Assembly (NCBI GenBank): GCA_038204465.1
Contig: JBBRCX010000034.1
Coordinates: forward strand, 1 to 43,320
DNA: 43,320 nt
DNA from: JBBRCX01 sp038204465
GTDB taxonomy: Bacteria > Planctomycetota > Phycisphaerae > Tepidisphaerales > Tepidisphaeraceae
Reading direction: 5' to 3'
The position numbers and the translations under genes are program-made. Below, one piece after another: positions 7,490 through 17,634 of the stretch (position 1 is its first letter; each line of letters opens with the position of its first letter). The notes below the pieces were generated by a model. The model was given only the letters and a program-made list of their open reading frames with translations. It was not told the origin of the DNA and ran no database searches.

Positions 7490-9511
7490 TCAAGACCGCG
7501 TCAATACAATCGTGCCGCTCGAACTCGCGACGCCCCGCCATTCCGGCGGCACATACGTCGTCGCGTCCGGGTCCAACAAAACAACCGGTCCTCGAACTAT
7601 GCCGGCGGCAAGAACCTCCCCGCGCGTCAGCGGTCTGGCGCGGCGCGTAACGCCGCAAGCGTCCGTCAGATCAACCTCATTGCCATATACCTCCGCCCCT
7701 CCAGCCTGCAGCGATGGCAGCTTCAGATCCGGCCGAGGACCGATTCTGCGAAGCCGCAACGTCACGATCTCCGGCTCCTTTCCCTGCGGCAAATGGCCGT
7801 AAAGCGATTCATACTCACAAAGAAATGTCGCGATGATCCCATCGCGTGCCGGCCCCGCGGCGCGGACGCGCAGCTCGTGAGATTGGCCGCGGAAGCGAAC
7901 ATCCGCGAAAGTTTCAATCGACTCCGTGAATTGCTCAGAAACCTGCTGCGCAGTTTCCATCGCCAGTGCGGCGTACTCGGCGGCGAGTCGCCGGTCGTCC
8001 AGGTCCTTGAGCTGAACAACCGTCCGCGACGCATCCGCGACCGCAGGCGCCGCCACCATTCCCAGCGCGCTGAGCACGCCGCAGTAGGGCGGAACGATCA
8101 CTTGCGGAATCTCCAGGCTTTCCGCCAGGGCGCATGCGTGCAACCCGCCTGCTCCGCCAAAGCTCACCAGGGCAAATCGGCGCGGATCCAGCCCTCGACG
8201 GCTGCTGACGGCGCGAATCGCATGGCCCATGTTGTTTTCCGTCACGCGCAGGATGCCAAGGGCGGTGTCGAGCACGCTCTTGCTCATTCGCTGCGCCAGC
8301 GGCTCGATTGCAGCCCGAGCCAGGTCACGATGGATCCGCATGGTTCCGCCTGCGAAGGCTTCCGGGATCAACCGGCCCAGGAGGAGGTTGGCGTCCGTCA
8401 CTGTCGGCTCGATGCCGCCGCGACCGTAGCAGGCGGGGCCAGGCACAGCGCCGGCGGATCGCGGGCCCACGCGCAGCGCGCCGCCCGGATCCAGATAAGC
8501 GATCGAGCCGCCGCCAGCGCCGACCGTATGGATGTCAAATGCGGGCAAGCCGATCGGCAGGCCGTCGATGGTGCTCGAAGTCGTCCAGCGCGGCTTGCCG
8601 TCGATGATCGTCGCGACATCGGTGCTGGTGCCGCCCATGTCGTAGGTAATCACGTCGCGAAAGCCCGCCGCCTCCGCGACGAGCGATGCGCCGCAGACGC
8701 CCCCCGCCGGGCCAGACAGCACCAGCTTCGCAGCCGACGCCGCTGCCTGCGCGGGCGCGAGCGTTCCGCCCCCGGAGTGCATGATTCGAAGCTCGCGCAC
8801 GGCTGGCGGCAATCCCTCTTCCAGCGACCGGAGATACTGCTGAACCGTTGGTCGCAGCGACGCATTGATCACCGTCGTGCTCGCCCGCTCATACTCGCGA
8901 AACTCCGGTAGTACATCACAGCTCAGGCTCACCGTTAGCCCGGCCTGTTCCAACAGCCTGCCGAGCAGGCGCTCATGGGAGGGATTGACGAAGCTAAAGA
9001 GAAGGCAGACGGCGACGTGCTTGAGATGACGGGCGCAAATCTGTTCGAGAACGCGCTCCATCTCACTGGTTTCCAGCGGCTCGACCACTTGTCCATCCGG
9101 GGCGATCCGCTCGCGCACGGTGAACCAGTTCTCCGCAGCGGTCAGCGGCGCCGGGCGCTGGACATGCAGCGCATAGAGCCGTGGCCGGTTCTGCCGGCCG
9201 ATGAGCAGCATGTCGCGAAAACCTTCCGTCGTGACAAAAGCCACCTGCGCACCGGCCCGCTGAAGCAGTGCGTTGGTCGCGACCGTGGATCCATGTACCA
9301 CGCGCGCCCGCGCGCTGCCGATTGTCCGCCCCACGGCTTCTACGACTGCCCGATCGAACTCGGGCGGCGTCGATGGAAGCTTCACGACGCGCAGCGCTCC
9401 GCTGACGGCGTCATACGCGACGAGGTCGGTGAAGGTGCCCCCGACGTCGACGCCGATCTGCAGCAACCTCTCGTCTCCCGTGCTGGTTTGTTCGAGCGCG
9501 GCGGCAGTCAT
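7490..9511 (-). CDS. hyuA: Hydantoinase A / oxoprolinase family protein
   Basis: 673 residues. The actin-like ATPase fold is visible: I-G-V-D-V-G-G-T-F-T-D-L-V near residue 20 (phosphate 1), the family block V-V-H-G-S-T-V-A-T-N-A-L-L-Q-R, L-V-L-S-G-P-A-G-G-V-C-G-A in the middle, then I-T-Y-D-M-G-G-T-S-T-D-V-A (phosphate 2). A C-terminal hydantoinase/oxoprolinase region carries G-G-A-G-G-L-H-A. This is the ATP-dependent partner of the HyuB protein encoded just downstream. The ATG at 9511 is chosen because only about 20 residues precede the conserved start. A later TTG next to the conserved segment is possible. With ATG 9511, only 13 bases separate it from the divergent peptidase start at 9525, so the promoter must lie inside the peptidase gene or the message must have a very short leader. 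Confidence 0.9.
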   Translation of the reverse strand: MTAAALEQTSTGDERLLQIGVDVGGTFTDLVAYDAVSGALRVVKLPSTPPEFDRAVVEAVGRTIGSARARVVHGSTVATNALLQRAGAQVAFVTTEGFRDMLLIGRQNRPRLYALHVQRPAPLTAAENWFTVRERIAPDGQVVEPLETSEMERVLEQICARHLKHVAVCLLFSFVNPSHERLLGRLLEQAGLTVSLSCDVLPEFREYERASTTVINASLRPTVQQYLRSLEEGLPPAVRELRIMHSGGGTLAPAQAAASAAKLVLSGPAGGVCGASLVAEAAGFRDVITYDMGGTSTDVATIIDGKPRWTTSSTIDGLPIGLPAFDIHTVGAGGGSIAYLDPGGALRVGPRSAGAVPGPACYGRGGIEPTVTDANLLLGRLIPEAFAGGTMRIHRDLARAAIEPLAQRMSKSVLDTALGILRVTENNMGHAIRAVSSRRGLDPRRFALVSFGGAGGLHACALAESLEIPQVIVPPYCGVLSALGMVAAPAVADASRTVVQLKDLDDRRLAAEYAALAMETAQQVSEQFTESIETFADVRFRGQSHELRVRAAGPARDGIIATFLCEYESLYGHLPQGKEPEIVTLRLRRIGPRPDLKLPSLQAGGAEVYGNEVDLTDACGVTRRARPLTRGEVLAAGIVRGPVVLLDPDATTYVPPEWRGVASSSGTIVLTRS

Positions 9512-9524
9512 AGAATCGCTTCCG

Positions 9525-11387
9525 ATGCGTTTTGTACCACTTCGCGGGCTCGTCGTCTGGAGCGTCATCCTCGTTCCCCTCGCGTGCGTTTCGAACACCG
9601 CTGCGCCGCCGCCGCAAGTGTTCGCCCCAACAACTCGACCGTCCGAGCAAACCGAATTCCATGTCGACGTGCGCCGCTCGATTGAGTATCTCGCCTCAGA
9701 CGAGCTGGAAGGCCGGCGCATCGGCACGCCCGGCATCAGCAAGGCGGCCGATTACATCGAGATGACCTTCCGCAAGCTCGGCCTGCAGCCGTTGCCGGGA
9801 CTCGAAGGCTATTCGCAGCGATTCACCGTCACGACCGGCGCGACCATTGGCGCGTCCAGCTTCTTTCGCGCGGGCGACAAGAACTACGTCGCCGGCGTCG
9901 ATTTCGTGCCCCTGAGCTTCTCGGCTGAGAAGCAATTCGATGGTCCGCTCGTATTTGTCGGCTACGGAATTTCAAAATCGGATGGCAGCTACGACGACTA
10001 TGAAGGTCTCGACGTGAAGGGCTCCGTCGTCATGGCGATGCGCTTCGAGCCTCATGACGAAAAGGGCCAGAGCCGTTTCGCGGCAAAGGATTGGTCGGAG
10101 CACGCGCCGCTCTACCGCAAGGCGCGCGCAGCCGCCGAGCATGGTGCGGTCGCGCTGCTCCTCGTCGATCCGCCGATGCACCACGAGCCAGGGCTGCTCA
10201 TGCCCTTCGCCAGGCGATTCCTTGGCGAAACCGCTTCCGTTCCGGTCTTCCATATCACGCCCGCCGTTGCCGAAAACCTGCTGCAGCGCGGCGCCACCCC
10301 GGACCTGAAGGCACTGCAGGCGCAGATCGATCAGAAAGTCCAGCCGCATTCCGTCGCATTGAAGGGCGTGCGCTTGCAGGGCAAGGTCGCGGTCGAACGG
10401 ACCGTTCGCGACACGAAGAACATCGTCGCGTGGCTTGCGGGCAAAGGTGCGCACGCGGACGAGTACGTGGTGATCGGAGCCCATTACGATCACCTCGGCA
10501 GAGGCGGCCAGGGGAGCTTGTCCCCCAAATCGCAAGATATCCACCATGGTGCGGATGACAATGCTTCCGGAACGTCGGCGATGCTCGCGCTGGCGGAGAA
10601 CTACGCCCGCGCGGGGCCTCAGCCGCGCTCGTTGATCTTCCTCGCGTTCACCGCTGAGGAGGAGGGACTCATCGGCTCGCAACGATTTGTCGCGCAGTCC
10701 CCGGTGCCGCTGGGCGAGATCGTCGCCATGATGAATCTCGACATGGTCGGCCGGGTGCGAAACGAGTTGCTCTACATCGGCGGAGGCGGAACTGCCCCCA
10801 GCTTTGAACAGATCTTGAAGAAAGCGGATGACGCTTCTCCACTCGCGCTGCGAAGTCTGGGCAAGGGCGGCTTTGGACCCAGCGATCACATGTCCTTCGC
10901 CATGAAGAAAGTGCCCGTGCTCTTCCTGTTTAGCGGACTGCATGCCGATTACCACCGACCCACCGACGTTCCGTCGAAGATCAACTATGGAGGCATCGAC
11001 GAGGTGGTGAAGTTGGCCGCGGACATCGCCGATCAGATGCTCACGATGCCGAAGGAGCAGTACGTTGACTCAGCGGACGTCGGCGCGCCGCGCATCGGCG
11101 GGGCCGGCGCCAACGTCACGCTCGGCGTCGTGCCCGACTATTCAACCGAAGAACCCGCCGCGGGCGGAGTTCGCATCCAGGGAACCGTGCCCGGCTCCCC
11201 CGCCGCGGCAGCGGGACTGAAGGATGGAGACGTGCTGGTTCAGTTCGGCGACGCTAAGATTCAAACTCTATACGACCTGTCCGACCAGCTCGCCAAAGGC
11301 AAGCCGGGCCAGAAAGTTCACCTGGTGCTGCTGCGAAACAAGGATCGGATCGAGGTCGACGCGGTGCTCGCTGAGCGAAAAGGCTAG
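9525..11387 (+). CDS. M28 family zinc aminopeptidase, lipoprotein, with PA and PDZ domains
   Basis: 620 residues. The N-terminus has a hydrophobic leader ending in L-V-P-L-A-C, a lipobox, so the protein should be anchored to an envelope membrane. A protease-associated (PA) insert covers roughly residues 110-260. The M28 catalytic domain follows, with zinc ligands in G-A-H-Y-D-H (about 320), A-D-D-N-A-S-G (about 344), the E-E-E-G-L catalytic glutamate (about 379), N-L-D-M-V-G-R, and H-A-D-Y-H. A PDZ domain occupies about residues 525-615, with G-S-P-A-A-A-A-G-L-K-D-G-D. Such enzymes release N-terminal amino acids from peptides outside the cytoplasm. The frame is open upstream, but the ATG at 9525 gives the signal sequence directly. 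It is divergent from hyuA and is followed 47 bases later by the CbiX-like gene. Confidence 0.92.
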   Translation: MRFVPLRGLVVWSVILVPLACVSNTAAPPPQVFAPTTRPSEQTEFHVDVRRSIEYLASDELEGRRIGTPGISKAADYIEMTFRKLGLQPLPGLEGYSQRFTVTTGATIGASSFFRAGDKNYVAGVDFVPLSFSAEKQFDGPLVFVGYGISKSDGSYDDYEGLDVKGSVVMAMRFEPHDEKGQSRFAAKDWSEHAPLYRKARAAAEHGAVALLLVDPPMHHEPGLLMPFARRFLGETASVPVFHITPAVAENLLQRGATPDLKALQAQIDQKVQPHSVALKGVRLQGKVAVERTVRDTKNIVAWLAGKGAHADEYVVIGAHYDHLGRGGQGSLSPKSQDIHHGADDNASGTSAMLALAENYARAGPQPRSLIFLAFTAEEEGLIGSQRFVAQSPVPLGEIVAMMNLDMVGRVRNELLYIGGGGTAPSFEQILKKADDASPLALRSLGKGGFGPSDHMSFAMKKVPVLFLFSGLHADYHRPTDVPSKINYGGIDEVVKLAADIADQMLTMPKEQYVDSADVGAPRIGGAGANVTLGVVPDYSTEEPAAGGVRIQGTVPGSPAAAAGLKDGDVLVQFGDAKIQTLYDLSDQLAKGKPGQKVHLVLLRNKDRIEVDAVLAERKG

Positions 11388-11434
11388 CAACGTCCCGCGA
11401 CGAAGCGCGGCCACTTGCGACCTCTTACTCCGGC

Positions 11435-11896
11435 ATGAAAAACGGCGTCATCATTGTCGATCACGGCTCGACGCGCGAAGAAAGCAATCGCATGCTCGAG
11501 GAGATCGCGCGCCTCTTTTCCGAACGCTTCGCGAGCCAGTACCCGGTCGTCGAGCCGGCCCACATGGAGATCGCCGAGCCGTCGATCGCCAGCGCCTACG
11601 CCCGCTGCGTCGAGCGCGGTGCAGAGCGGGTGGTCGTCTGCCCCTTCTTCCTCGGCCCCGGCAAGCACTGGACGCAGGACATCCCCCGGCTCACAGCAGA
11701 GGCGGCGCGGAAGTTTCCCCGCACCTCTTTTCACGTCACGCCGACGCTCGGAGTTGATGAGTTGATCCTCGATCTCCTTGGTAAACGCGTCGCCGGCTGC
11801 GTGGAAGAAAACTACACCTGCGAGCAGTGCCGCGGAACACTTCGCAGCGGCGAAGTGCCCGCGCGGGCTGATCTGCCGGCTGACAATCAATCCTGA
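11435..11896 (+). CDS. CbiX/SirB-like chelatase family protein
   Basis: 153 residues. The N-terminal strand G-V-I-I-V-D-H-G-S-T-R-E-E-S-N is the hallmark of CbiX/SirB, with the metal-binding histidine in D-H-G-S. V-V-C-P-F-F-L-G-P-G-K-H-W-T-Q-D-I-P supplies the second histidine region. Family members insert Co2+ or Fe2+ into sirohydrochlorin for cobalamin or siroheme synthesis. No other tetrapyrrole gene is nearby, so the metal and product are unknown, and many lone planctomycete copies are of unproven function. The C-terminus adds a C-x-E-x-x-Y-T-C-E-Q-C cysteine-rich tail (about residues 123-133), which may bind a metal or iron-sulfur cluster. The 3' end overlaps the convergent gene by 10 bases. 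Confidence 0.82.
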   Translation: MKNGVIIVDHGSTREESNRMLEEIARLFSERFASQYPVVEPAHMEIAEPSIASAYARCVERGAERVVVCPFFLGPGKHWTQDIPRLTAEAARKFPRTSFHVTPTLGVDELILDLLGKRVAGCVEENYTCEQCRGTLRSGEVPARADLPADNQS

Positions 11897-13335
11897 TCGG
11901 TCCGTCCCGGCGGCGCCGTCGCTTCAGGCTTCGGGCCCCCGGTGTAGCCCAGCGTCGACGTCTCCATCGCCGGCACGCTTGACCGCCACACCCCCGCGTC
12001 GATCAATCGCTGGGCGAACCCTTCGGCCTGCGGCACCTCGCCGTGCACGACATACGCCGTCGTCTCCGGCGTCAGCGCCGGTCCCAGGAATCTCATCAGC
12101 TCGTCGCGATCGGCATGCGCGCTCAAGCCATGAATCGTGCGTACCTGGCACTTCAGGTCGTACCACTGGTCGTAAATCCGCACGCGACGCTGGCCGTCCT
12201 GCAGCCGGCGGCCCAGCGTGTTGGGCGGCGTCCACCCGCAGAAGACGACGACGTCGTTTTCCCGCTCGAGGCTCACCTTCAGATGATGCAGCACACGCCC
12301 GAATTCACACGTCGGGCTCGAAGCGATAATCACGCACGACCCGCTCTGATTGTTGATCTGCTTGCTCTGATCGCTCGACGAGGCAAACGTCGCGCGGGCA
12401 AGGCCGAACAGGTCCTTCGTACCGATCATGCTGTTGGTCTGCTCGTCATAGTTCTCGCGAAAGGTGCTGTGGATCTTGCTGATCTCCACGCCCATCGGGC
12501 TGTCGACGAAGATGGGGATCTGCGGGATCAAACCCTCGTGGATGAACTTCTGCATGTACCACAGCACCGTCTGCGTCCGCCCCACCGCGAATGATGGAAC
12601 GATCATCCGGCTTCGGTGCTCGATGCAGAACTTCACGGCGTCGAGAAACTGCGGGCCGACCTGCTCGATCGGGCCGTGCGACGCGGTGCCGTAGGTGCTC
12701 TCGGTGATGATGTTCTGCATCGGCCCGGGAATGGTAAACGGGTCGCGCAGGATCGGCGTGTCGTAGCGCCCGACATCGGCCGTGAAAAGCAGGTTGCACG
12801 CTCGCGCTCCTTCAGACCATTCCAGGACGACGTACGCCGAGCCAAGAATGTGGCCGGCGTCGTAAAAGGTGAACGAGATGCCGTTGCCGAGATCGGTCTT
12901 CTGCTGGTAGTTCACCTTGCGGAACAGCTTGAGTACCGCGGCGATATCGGCAACCCGAAACAGCGTCTCCACCGCCGGATCGCTCGGGCCGCGCGAGCGG
13001 GTGTTCAGATAGCCTGCGTCTTCCTCCTGGATCTTTGCCGCGTCGAGCAGAACGATGCGCGCAACTTCCGCCGTCGCCGGCGTGCAATAAATCGGACCGT
13101 TGTAACCGGCGCGGGTCGCCACAGGCAGCTTGCCGCAATGGTCGAGATGGCCGTGTGAAAGAACGATCGCATCCGCCGACTTTACGTCCGCCGGAAGATA
13201 CTGGTTGATCCGCCGTGCCTCCTCGCGCGCCCCCTGGTACATCCCCATGTCGAGGAAGATTCGCCGGCCGTTGACTTCGAGCAGATGACTCGACCCCGTC
13301 ACCGTCCGGTCCGCGCCGCAGAACTGGATTCGCAT
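11887..13335 (-). CDS. Beta-CASP metallo-beta-lactamase fold RNase-like protein
   Basis: 482 residues. The metallo-beta-lactamase core has S-H-G-H-L-D-H-C-G-K near residue 55 (HxHxDH), a later histidine in D-A-G-H-I-L-G-S-A, and the aspartate of T-A-D-V-G-R. The beta-CASP insert follows, with E-S-T-Y-G, I-V-P-S-F-A-V-G-R-T-Q, V-V-F-C-G-W and the final I-H-G-L-S-A-H-A-D. This is the CPSF73/YSH1-like group of single- and double-zinc ribonucleases, related to RNase J, acting on RNA in the cytoplasm. The frame extends 12 codons upstream, but M-R-I-Q-F-C-G-A at 13335 matches the usual start. I see no RNase J C-terminal domain, so I would not call it rnj. It converges on the CbiX-like gene with a 10-base overlap. 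Confidence 0.9.
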   Translation of the reverse strand: MRIQFCGADRTVTGSSHLLEVNGRRIFLDMGMYQGAREEARRINQYLPADVKSADAIVLSHGHLDHCGKLPVATRAGYNGPIYCTPATAEVARIVLLDAAKIQEEDAGYLNTRSRGPSDPAVETLFRVADIAAVLKLFRKVNYQQKTDLGNGISFTFYDAGHILGSAYVVLEWSEGARACNLLFTADVGRYDTPILRDPFTIPGPMQNIITESTYGTASHGPIEQVGPQFLDAVKFCIEHRSRMIVPSFAVGRTQTVLWYMQKFIHEGLIPQIPIFVDSPMGVEISKIHSTFRENYDEQTNSMIGTKDLFGLARATFASSSDQSKQINNQSGSCVIIASSPTCEFGRVLHHLKVSLERENDVVVFCGWTPPNTLGRRLQDGQRRVRIYDQWYDLKCQVRTIHGLSAHADRDELMRFLGPALTPETTAYVVHGEVPQAEGFAQRLIDAGVWRSSVPAMETSTLGYTGGPKPEATAPPGRTDQD

Positions 13336-13489
13336 ACGGCAGAGCCTATTGCGCCGGCGGTGCGCCCGCAACGCGTGGTAATCATCGCGACGCAGCGGGC
13401 GGGAGGCGCCTCAGACTCCATCAACGCCGCTCGCTCGGATGCGTATAAATCCCTGCCGCTCGCCCGTCCCTATGCCAACCGGAGAATTC

Positions 13490-14704
13490 GTGCAAAGACG
13501 CGCCTTCCTCGCAATTTTAATTCTTCTCGTCGTCTCTCGATTCACTCGCGCCGAGCCACCCAAGAGCGCCGACAAGCTTCTCACCTGCCAGCGCATCGGC
13601 TGGCCGCAGGAAACTCACTGCCTCGAGATGTTCTCCGCGATGACGCAGGGCCCCGACGGCCTCGTCTACGCCGGCACCTGCAACAGCCTGGAGAAACAGC
13701 GCCTCGGCGCCATGCTCATCCGGCTCGATCCAACCACGGCAAAACAGGAAGTCCTCGCCGACATGCATCAGGTCACCGGCGAACAGACCGCCGACACGTT
13801 TCCCCAGAGCAAGATCCATTCCCAGATCTGCTTCGACAACAAGGGCCTCGGGTGGTTCGGTACGCATTCCTACCAGTGGGACACACTCGAAAAGTACCAG
13901 GCTACCCCCAACGCCTACACCGGCGGGCATCTCGTCACTTACGATCCCAAAACCGCTAAAGCCTCCGACCTTGGCATCCTCGCGCCTCACGAATCGATCA
14001 TGTCGCTCGCGCTCGCCGAAGGTGTCGCCAAGATCTACTGCGTCATGCACCCGACCGGCCGCTTCGTGGTCTACGACATCGCGACGCGGAAGATCACCGA
14101 CAAGGGCGCGATCCTGGACTACCCCTCGCGCACCACCGTCGCCCTGAAGGATGGTCGCGGCTTCACCTTCACAAAGGACGGCCACGTCGTCCGCTACACA
14201 CCAAAAGAAGACAAGCTCGAGAAACTCTCCGTCGCCGTGCCGCTCTTCAGCGGCCAGACCGATCGCACGCATAACAATCCCTTCGCCCTGGCCGTCAGCG
14301 CCGATGAAAAATCCATCTACGGCACCGGCTGGACCAGCGGGCTGCTGTTTGAATACAAGCCCGACGACGGCCCCGAAGGCTCGATCCGATCGCTTGGCCC
14401 CGCCTTCGGCGACGACGTCGTCCCCGGCAAGCGAGTTGACCTCTGCATCGCCATGGCCGCCGGCGCCGACGGCCGCGTCTATTATGCAGGCTACGCCGAA
14501 AACCCCGGCAAAGTCGCCTGCTTCGATCCCCGGACCGGCAAGCGGATCTATCTCGGCCACCTCGCCCCCAACGGCGTCCCCCTCCCGCCCGGCGACGGCA
14601 CCGCCGGCGCCCTCTGTGCGCTGCGCGACGGAAGGCTCATCGTCGCCGACTTCGACCAGAAGCAGACGTACTACAACCTCTTCACGCCCCCACCCACGCC
14701 GTAG
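13490..14704 (+). CDS. Exported beta-propeller-like protein
   Basis: 404 residues starting with GTG at 13490, four bases after a GGAGA ribosome-binding site. An upstream ATG at 13472 lacks one. The N-terminus Q-R-R-A-F-L-A-I-L-I-L-L-V-V-S is a signal peptide, probably cleaved near Thr-Arg-Ala. The rest is a string of beta-rich repeats with turns such as G-P-D-G-L-V-Y-A-G-T, T-Y-D-P-K-T-A-K, V-Y-D-I-A-T-R-K and G-A-D-G-R-V-Y-Y-A-G. These are typical of seven-bladed propellers of the SMP-30/YVTN type common in planctomycete secretomes. No catalytic motif or haem site is visible. The gene converges with rho, and a shared terminator-like hairpin lies at 14831-14854. Function is unknown. Confidence 0.78.
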   Translation: MQRRAFLAILILLVVSRFTRAEPPKSADKLLTCQRIGWPQETHCLEMFSAMTQGPDGLVYAGTCNSLEKQRLGAMLIRLDPTTAKQEVLADMHQVTGEQTADTFPQSKIHSQICFDNKGLGWFGTHSYQWDTLEKYQATPNAYTGGHLVTYDPKTAKASDLGILAPHESIMSLALAEGVAKIYCVMHPTGRFVVYDIATRKITDKGAILDYPSRTTVALKDGRGFTFTKDGHVVRYTPKEDKLEKLSVAVPLFSGQTDRTHNNPFALAVSADEKSIYGTGWTSGLLFEYKPDDGPEGSIRSLGPAFGDDVVPGKRVDLCIAMAAGADGRVYYAGYAENPGKVACFDPRTGKRIYLGHLAPNGVPLPPGDGTAGALCALRDGRLIVADFDQKQTYYNLFTPPPTP

Positions 14705-14830
14705 CTCCCGCGCGCAATCGGCGAAGTCAACACCAGGTTGCGCCTTGCAAGTGCAGTTCTCACGCAGAGGGTGGGCGCGTTAATTAGATCTCGGAGGCGC
14801 GGAAGATGCGCGGCAGCGCGCAAGCTAAAA

Positions 14831-14854
14831 GCCCCGGCGTCGCAACGTCGGGGC
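14831..14854 (-). terminator. Terminator-like hairpin between the beta-propeller gene and rho
   Basis: Two 10-base arms (14831-14840 and 14845-14854) flank a CGCA loop and pair with one G-U wobble on the + strand. On the - strand the hairpin lies 27 bases past the rho stop and is followed by TTTTAG, a short U-tract. On the + strand it is followed by GTTGTTCTC. It could end both convergent transcripts, although in the rho direction the wobble becomes an A-C mismatch. Confidence 0.65.
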
Positions 14855-14881
14855 GTTGTTCTCGGATGATCCCCGCTGAAC

Positions 14882-16360
<1,479 letters not shown>

Positions 16361-16433
16361 TTGGCTTGGCCTCCGAATGAGGGGGGATGGATACGATAAT
16401 TGCTTTGATCGTCGGTAATGATCGCGGCGGTAG

Positions 16434-16448
16434 GTCACAACGTGTGAC
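16434..16448. repeat. Inverted repeat upstream of rho
   Basis: GTCACA and TGTGAC are perfect 6-base arms around an ACG centre, 74-88 bases upstream of the rho ATG. It resembles a short operator dyad. No function is known, and a chance occurrence is possible. Confidence 0.35.
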
Positions 16449-16955
16449 GGTTCCCTTGACGCGATTCACCGTCTGAGGATTTCCAGGAAGTTCTTCTCCG
16501 CCGAATTGCCCGATCCCGGTTTTCGTCACGGGGACTCAAGCTTACGGGGCGGTATTGAAGTGAGGCTGCATGCCTCACCTCCGACCGCTCGACGCGTGAA
16601 GGAGGGACCAGTAACTGACGCTTCTCCATCGATACGGATCGGCCGACCATGGCCCGCCGGTTCATGCCGCGCTGCGGCCGGTCATCGGTCGTCAGGCCGC
16701 GCTCCCCGCCGCCGATTGCCCGGACCCGCGAGAGACTTCCGAGCGCCGAAGGGAGCACCAACTCCACTTTCGACAGCGAACCTTAGATCTTCATGAGAGA
16801 GATTGAAGTTAATACATCTGGCCCGAGCCGGATGTTCGCCAAAAGGCGCAAAACTGCTTCTTAATCGAGTACCGTCATGCGTCGAGGTTAGGCTGCCTGA
16901 AAGGACAAGCGGCTGAGCCCTATACCTAAATGATAGGCCCCGTATCCGGCCCTTC
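16440..16955. other. Non-coding region between rho and coaE
   Basis: About 515 bases without a convincing gene. The short frames in it have no recognisable protein features and are arginine-rich shadows. It holds two inverted repeats, one at 16434-16448 (across the left edge) and one at 16560-16578 with 7-base arms GTGAGGC/GCCTCAC around TGCAT. There is also a mixed AT-richer stretch at 16790-16870. Because rho and coaE run in the same direction, this DNA probably contains the rho promoter and a long untranslated leader. I could not recognise a riboswitch or named RNA family, and I see no tRNA. Confidence 0.5.
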
Positions 16956-17609
16956 CTACCCTTGGCTAGGCCTGTTCGACGATCCAGCGAGAATTCGGGA
17001 AAGGAGTTCTCTGACTTGACCGCGGGCGTAATCCGCGTCGGCGGTATTCGTCAGCACATAATGGGATGATCGAACCTTTTTGTCTAGGGGCATCTGCAAT
17101 TTTTCTCGCTGAGCCATCGCCGCCTCGTCCCAGCCGCGGCGTTGGCGGAGTCGTTCCATGCGGTCTTCAACGCTCGATTCGACGAACACCACGGCATCGC
17201 ACTCGCGGGCGAGGCCCATCTCGAATAATAGCGGCGTATCCCAAATGAATGCAAGGACTTGTGGATCGTTGGCTGCGGCTTCCATCGCCCGGCGGCGCGC
17301 CTCGTTGACCCATGGATGGAGCAAGCCTTCGAGCCGTTGTCGGTCGGCCGGGTCCGCGAACACCTTGCGGGCGATCGCGGACCTGTTGATTTCGTTCTCC
17401 GCGGAAAAGACCTCGCCGTCCCACCACTCACGCAGCGCCGCTTTGATGCGCGGGTCGCGATACGCCGCGCGCACCTGCTGATCGGAATCGATCACGAGAC
17501 AGCCGAGTTCACTGAACAGGTTGGCGACGAAACTCTTGCCGCTTCCGATGCCCCCCGCGATCCCGATGACTGGCTTTCCCGCAAACACAGATTTGGATTG
17601 TATCGGCAA
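16956..17609 (-). CDS. coaE: Dephospho-CoA kinase
   Basis: 217 residues, close to the usual 200. CoaE phosphorylates the 3'-hydroxyl of dephospho-CoA, the last step of coenzyme A synthesis, in the cytoplasm. The P-loop is G-I-A-G-G-I-G-S-G-K-S (about residues 16-26), followed by V-I-D-S-D, the conserved aspartate region of the CoA-binding part. L-L-H-P-W-V and W-D-T-P-L-L-F-E-M-G-L follow, the last a family signature. The predicted start is TTG at 17609; a GTG at 17588 is equally placed relative to the P-loop, and neither has a clear ribosome-binding site. The gene is 25 bases downstream of the aldo/keto reductase on the same strand and could be co-transcribed with it. Confidence 0.93.
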   Translation of the reverse strand: MPIQSKSVFAGKPVIGIAGGIGSGKSFVANLFSELGCLVIDSDQQVRAAYRDPRIKAALREWWDGEVFSAENEINRSAIARKVFADPADRQRLEGLLHPWVNEARRRAMEAAANDPQVLAFIWDTPLLFEMGLARECDAVVFVESSVEDRMERLRQRRGWDEAAMAQREKLQMPLDKKVRSSHYVLTNTADADYARGQVRELLSRILAGSSNRPSQG

Positions 17610-17634
17610 ATCGCGCGGGACGAGAAGGCTCAGG

